Shown in pieces: positions 62,477-64,000 of a stretch of DNA of 64,000 nucleotides. The stretch comes from Peptoclostridium litorale DSM 5388 (GTDB lineage: Bacteria > Bacillota > Clostridia > Peptostreptococcales > Peptostreptococcaceae): the NCBI RefSeq assembly GCF_900141635.1, contig NZ_FSRH01000016.1, positions 1-64,000 on the forward strand, given 5' to 3'. Below the pieces are notes generated by a model, which made no database searches, had not been told where the DNA came from, and worked only from the letters and a program-made list of their open reading frames with translations. Each line of letters starts with the position of its first letter. Positions within the stretch are counted from its first letter, which is position 1. The position numbers and the translations under genes were made by a program.

Positions 62477-63523
62477 CTATTTTTGCACATAATCCACAGC
62501 ATCCATAAAACCAGAAAACATATTGCTTATGTGCGCAGTTCCCATAGCTGTGTCTTTTGCATTTTTCGACATTTCACCCAGTACATCCCGATTTCTTATA
62601 ATGTACATTATCTTTTCCTTGAGTTCCTTCCCGTCTTCTGTCATAAATCCGTTATATCCATTTTTAAGATAGTACACTTCCGGAGGATGGTGAACGTTCA
62701 TTGTAACAACAGGTTTTCCCCAGAAAAACGCCTCGTTGAGCCCCAGACCCAGATGTCCCGGTATTGAAAATACAGTCGCGCTGTTGAATATGGAGTTGAA
62801 ATCGACCATATCCCAAATTTCACCCAGATAGTAATAGTTCTCAACAGAATCCATAATGCCCTTTTGCTCGTCGCTTATTCCCTTTCCCACCACAACCACG
62901 GCAACATCCTCGCCGCGGAAATTGTCAAGAAGAACATCGAGCCTTTTGTTTTCCTTTATCCGCCCTACAAATAGCACTATGTCTTCCTGCTCTATCTCAT
63001 ATTTTCGCCTTATCTCTTCCTTTGAAAGTATATTTTCTGTATCCACATCCTCAAGATTGAGCGTATTGTATCCGACAAACAGCTTGTGCGAATTCTTGTC
63101 ACTCACATATTTCTTTTCATTTGGAGAGTAGAGCACTATTGCATCTGAAATATCGTGAATCCTCCTGAATACTGAATTTTTAAACCTGGCATCGGGAGTG
63201 TCAAGGTTTATTCCATGGTTCCAATATATCACAGGAACCCCCTTCATCCTGCAGTAAAGGGTCACCGGGAATATTACAATGTCCTTCAGGTGCAAAAATG
63301 TTATTACAACATCCGGTCTCATTTTAGATATATACGCCATATACTTCCTGCTGCTCGTGTCTATTATTTGGAGGTTGAATTTAGGCTCGATTCCAACATC
63401 CTGCCAGCTTGGAGCGAGAACAGAAAATTCATACCCTTTCTTTTTGAATTCTTCATAAAAATAATTGTAAACCTTCACCCTGTAGTGGAAAACATGGTTG
63501 GAAACCAACAGTATCTTCTTCAT
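62477..63523 (-). CDS. family 4 glycosyltransferase
   Basis: 348 residues, GT-B fold: N-terminal KKILLVSNHVFHYRVKVYNYFYEEF, C-terminal EDIVLFVGRIKENKRLDVLLDN and PGHLGLGLNEAFFWGKPVVTMN (the nucleotide-sugar-binding E/N motif). Probably one of the sugar-adding steps of the polymer. GGGGGG precedes the ATG. Confidence 0.92.
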   Translation of the reverse strand: MKKILLVSNHVFHYRVKVYNYFYEEFKKKGYEFSVLAPSWQDVGIEPKFNLQIIDTSSRKYMAYISKMRPDVVITFLHLKDIVIFPVTLYCRMKGVPVIYWNHGINLDTPDARFKNSVFRRIHDISDAIVLYSPNEKKYVSDKNSHKLFVGYNTLNLEDVDTENILSKEEIRRKYEIEQEDIVLFVGRIKENKRLDVLLDNFRGEDVAVVVVGKGISDEQKGIMDSVENYYYLGEIWDMVDFNSIFNSATVFSIPGHLGLGLNEAFFWGKPVVTMNVHHPPEVYYLKNGYNGFMTEDGKELKEKIMYIIRNRDVLGEMSKNAKDTAMGTAHISNMFSGFMDAVDYVQK

Positions 63524-63535
63524 TTTCCATCCCCC

Positions 63536-64000
63536 CTATAGTTTTTTCATAAACCTCTTTACCGGATAAAACCAGTCCATGCTGACAAGAATTCCCTTTA
63601 CAGTGTTTTTTAAAGACGGATTTATGGGCTCTGAAACGACCTGAGACCATAGCTTTTCCATTATCCTCTTGTACAAAGGGCATGTGTACTTGTTTCTGTA
63701 TGAATGATCTACCGACGCAAATATCTCAAGCAGCGTCCTGCAGCTGAAGGGACAGTATTCCTCAATTGCTATGTCGGTTTCAGTCCTGTGAGACGCCTCC
63801 CATATCAGGCCCTCCTCCCAGTAGAACAGTATAAAAGGATCTATGTTCATTTCCTTTGCGAATTGAATGTTTTTGTCTATCCAAATCTGGCACATCTTAT
63901 CCACATAGTCGTTCCCATTTTTATATCCCAGTTCCATCGAAAAAACCTTCCCGCTTGGAGATTTAATGCTTCCCCTGTAATTCCTTATCACCTCGCTGAC
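63536..64000 (-). CDS. C-terminal part of an asparagine-synthase-like or related exopolysaccharide-cluster protein (partial)
   Basis: The frame is open to the right edge, so only the last ~154 codons are present; a GTG at 63991 is internal. The end (EEYCPFSCRTLLEIFASVDHSYRNKYTCPLYKRIMEKLWSQVVSEPINPS) recalls the C-terminus of asparagine-synthase/QueC-like ATP-pyrophosphatases seen in polysaccharide clusters; this is from memory and uncertain. 12 bp upstream of the glycosyltransferase gene, same operon. Confidence 0.55.
   Translation of the reverse strand, partial: VSEVIRNYRGSIKSPSGKVFSMELGYKNGNDYVDKMCQIWIDKNIQFAKEMNIDPFILFYWEEGLIWEASHRTETDIAIEEYCPFSCRTLLEIFASVDHSYRNKYTCPLYKRIMEKLWSQVVSEPINPSLKNTVKGILVSMDWFYPVKRFMKKL

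Overview
The window reads as chromosomal DNA of a low-to-mid GC Gram-positive anaerobe of the class Clostridia. The evidence is the 5' part of a clostridial-type 16S rRNA gene at the left edge, strong AGGAGG-type ribosome binding sites, frequent TTG starts, SigA-like TTGACA/TATAAT promoters, and a gene set typical of amino-acid-using or marine clostridia (TRAP transport, Mrp/Mbh-type antiporter, malic enzyme, two-subunit Fe-S fumarase). I lean towards a Peptoclostridium/Acidaminobacter-like organism but cannot fix the species. Nearly every gene is on the minus strand; only three signalling genes and a gene remnant at 23.6-27.4 kb are on the plus strand.

Layout. 0-0.6 kb: start of an rRNA operon with two promoters. 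0.8-2.7 kb: homoserine kinase and an ACT/HTH regulator behind a palindromic operator, then a small Cys-containing ORF. 2.8-6.1 kb: an operon of PLD-helicase, HIT hydrolase and MazG-like pyrophosphohydrolase, with a structured RNA candidate at its end. 6.2-6.5 kb: a second, strongly structured RNA candidate. 6.7-8.9 kb: proBA. 9.4-11.7 kb: cheV and manC. 11.7-13.6 kb: malic enzyme and fumarase beta. 13.8-27.4 kb: acetate transporter, diguanylate cyclase, a cheA-W-mcp-R-B operon with an attenuator-like leader, and a divergent trio of receiver-domain proteins ending in a truncated GAF gene. 27.5-28.3 kb: fumarase alpha, 14 kb away from its beta partner.

28.4-48 kb is the most interesting block: a sodium:solute symporter, a FadR-type GntR regulator, a RarD-type exporter, an Mrp antiporter with archaeal-Mbh-like gene order and three large subunits, two near-identical opine-type dehydrogenases, a TRAP transporter and a chemoreceptor carrying the amino-acid-binding dCache signature. 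A shared palindromic operator of the FadR type (core TTGTACTACAA) lies on or next to the promoters of the symporter, gntR, the mrp operon, the TRAP operon, the chemoreceptor and the second dehydrogenase. In four of these it overlaps a TACAAT -10 box that sits 17 bp from a -35 box. I infer one regulon that senses, swims to, imports and oxidises an opine-like N-substituted amino acid and couples this to sodium energetics.

48-64 kb (open at the right edge) is an exopolysaccharide cluster: flippase, glycosyltransferases, rmlACBD (dTDP-rhamnose), a GDP-mannose 6-dehydrogenase, two secreted polysaccharide-lyase-type proteins (one with three domains joined by repeat linkers) and a heparinase II/III protein. 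With manC at 10.6 kb this points to a rhamnose- and mannuronate-containing polymer with its own lyases.

All boundaries and functions come from reading the sequence; no search or folding program was run.
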